A program made the translations under genes and the position numbers. Below the pieces are notes generated by a model that was not told where the DNA came from, searched no databases, and saw only the letters and a list, made by a program, of their open reading frames with translations. From NCBI GenBank assembly GCA_905221605.1, contig CAJNDS010000126.1:2501-20000 (forward strand): 17,500 nucleotides of DNA. Direction: 5' to 3'. This document shows positions 17,111 through 17,500 of this stretch, piece after piece. Source of the DNA: Symbiodinium natans. Taxonomy: Eukaryota; Sar; Dinophyceae; Suessiales; Symbiodiniaceae. Numbering within the stretch: position 1 is the first letter of the stretch; each line of letters opens with the position of its first letter.

Positions 17111-17500
17111 CCTGCAGCACATTGGGATTCTAGAAGGCGGACTAGGGGCGTGGGATGTTTAGGGTGTAGCGATGGGGATTCATGAGCCACTGGGGCCGCG
17201 GCTTAAACCCTTAAGCTTTAACCCTAACCCTTGAACCCTTGAACCCCTAAACCCTTAACCCTAAAAACCCAGCCGCACACCCCAGACCCCCAAGGCCCCA
17301 AGCCCCAGCATCCTAAAGCCCTGAACTGCAAAGGGCTCCACACTCCACACTGCACTCTAGGCTTTAGGGTTCAGGGTTTAGGGAGGGCCTTAGAGGGTTC
17401 AGGGTGTAGGGTTTAGGGAAGGTCGAGACCCTAGACCCCGAACCCCAACCGGCTTCAGTGTTCCCTCAGGGCCGCCATCACCATCGGCACAGCGCCCAGG
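17111..17500. other. Degenerate telomeric DNA, no convincing gene
   Basis: C-strand-like repeats at about 17218-17268 and G-strand-like ones at 17360-17418. The last 30 bases follow an acceptor-like CCCTCAG and have an open frame (AAITIGTAPR), which could be the edge of an exon cut by the window end. Confidence 0.4.

Noticed and set aside
1-17500. True chromosome end
   Set aside because: Telomeric repeats alternate in orientation throughout and are interrupted by unique DNA and exons, so they are interstitial; a nearby chromosome end cannot be shown from this window.

Overview
The window looks like dinoflagellate nuclear DNA, probably Symbiodiniaceae-like. The basis is pervasive interstitial telomeric repeat TTTAGGG/CCCTAAA in both orientations, very short exons, and apparent introns with GC or GA donors as well as GT, which is a known dinoflagellate peculiarity. 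The repeat alone would also fit plants or some other algae. There are no bacterial operons, and I recognise no tRNA, rRNA or CRISPR array.

Layout. (1) 1-1260: three small plus-strand exons that join in phase to give the N-terminal part of a medium-chain dehydrogenase/reductase (quinone oxidoreductase type). They are separated by introns built largely of telomeric repeats. (2) 1261-3260: telomeric repeats, a G/C-homopolymer block with inverted AATAGGTGG motifs, a weak coding tract (2493-2756) and a 30-bp duplication. (3) 3262-4044: an uninterrupted 260-aa gene with five and a half in-frame 27-residue repeats rich in SQ motifs. (4) 4045-5700: degenerate telomeric DNA with a 99-bp terminal-inverted-repeat element. 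(5) 5700-7007: a coding-like tract; four candidate exons (6179-7007) can be joined in phase across a telomeric-repeat intron and two mutually homologous introns. (6) 7008-9353: a 650-bp CCCTAAA array, a duplicated perfect hairpin, poly-C DNA and a roughly 190-bp tandem repeat. (7) 9354-15230: the dominant gene, about 1,890 codons in essentially one 5.7-kb exon. It encodes a Ulp1-type (C48) cysteine protease, an AT-hook, CxxC zinc knuckles and a large region I tentatively read as an RNase-H-like DDE transposase. (8) 15231-17500: more telomeric arrays, a 60-bp duplication, a 136-bp inverted-repeat element, and an isolated exon of a second dehydrogenase/reductase gene (16765-16817).

The most interesting pattern is the arrangement of the telomeric repeats around the exons. 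The dehydrogenase exons are preceded by C-strand repeat (CCCTAAA) and followed by G-strand repeat (TTTAGGG). Each intervening intron therefore begins with UUUAGGG-type RNA and ends with CCCUAAA-type RNA, and could fold back to bring its splice sites together. Exon structures here come from reading frames, splice dinucleotides and family motifs only; no transcript or database evidence was available.
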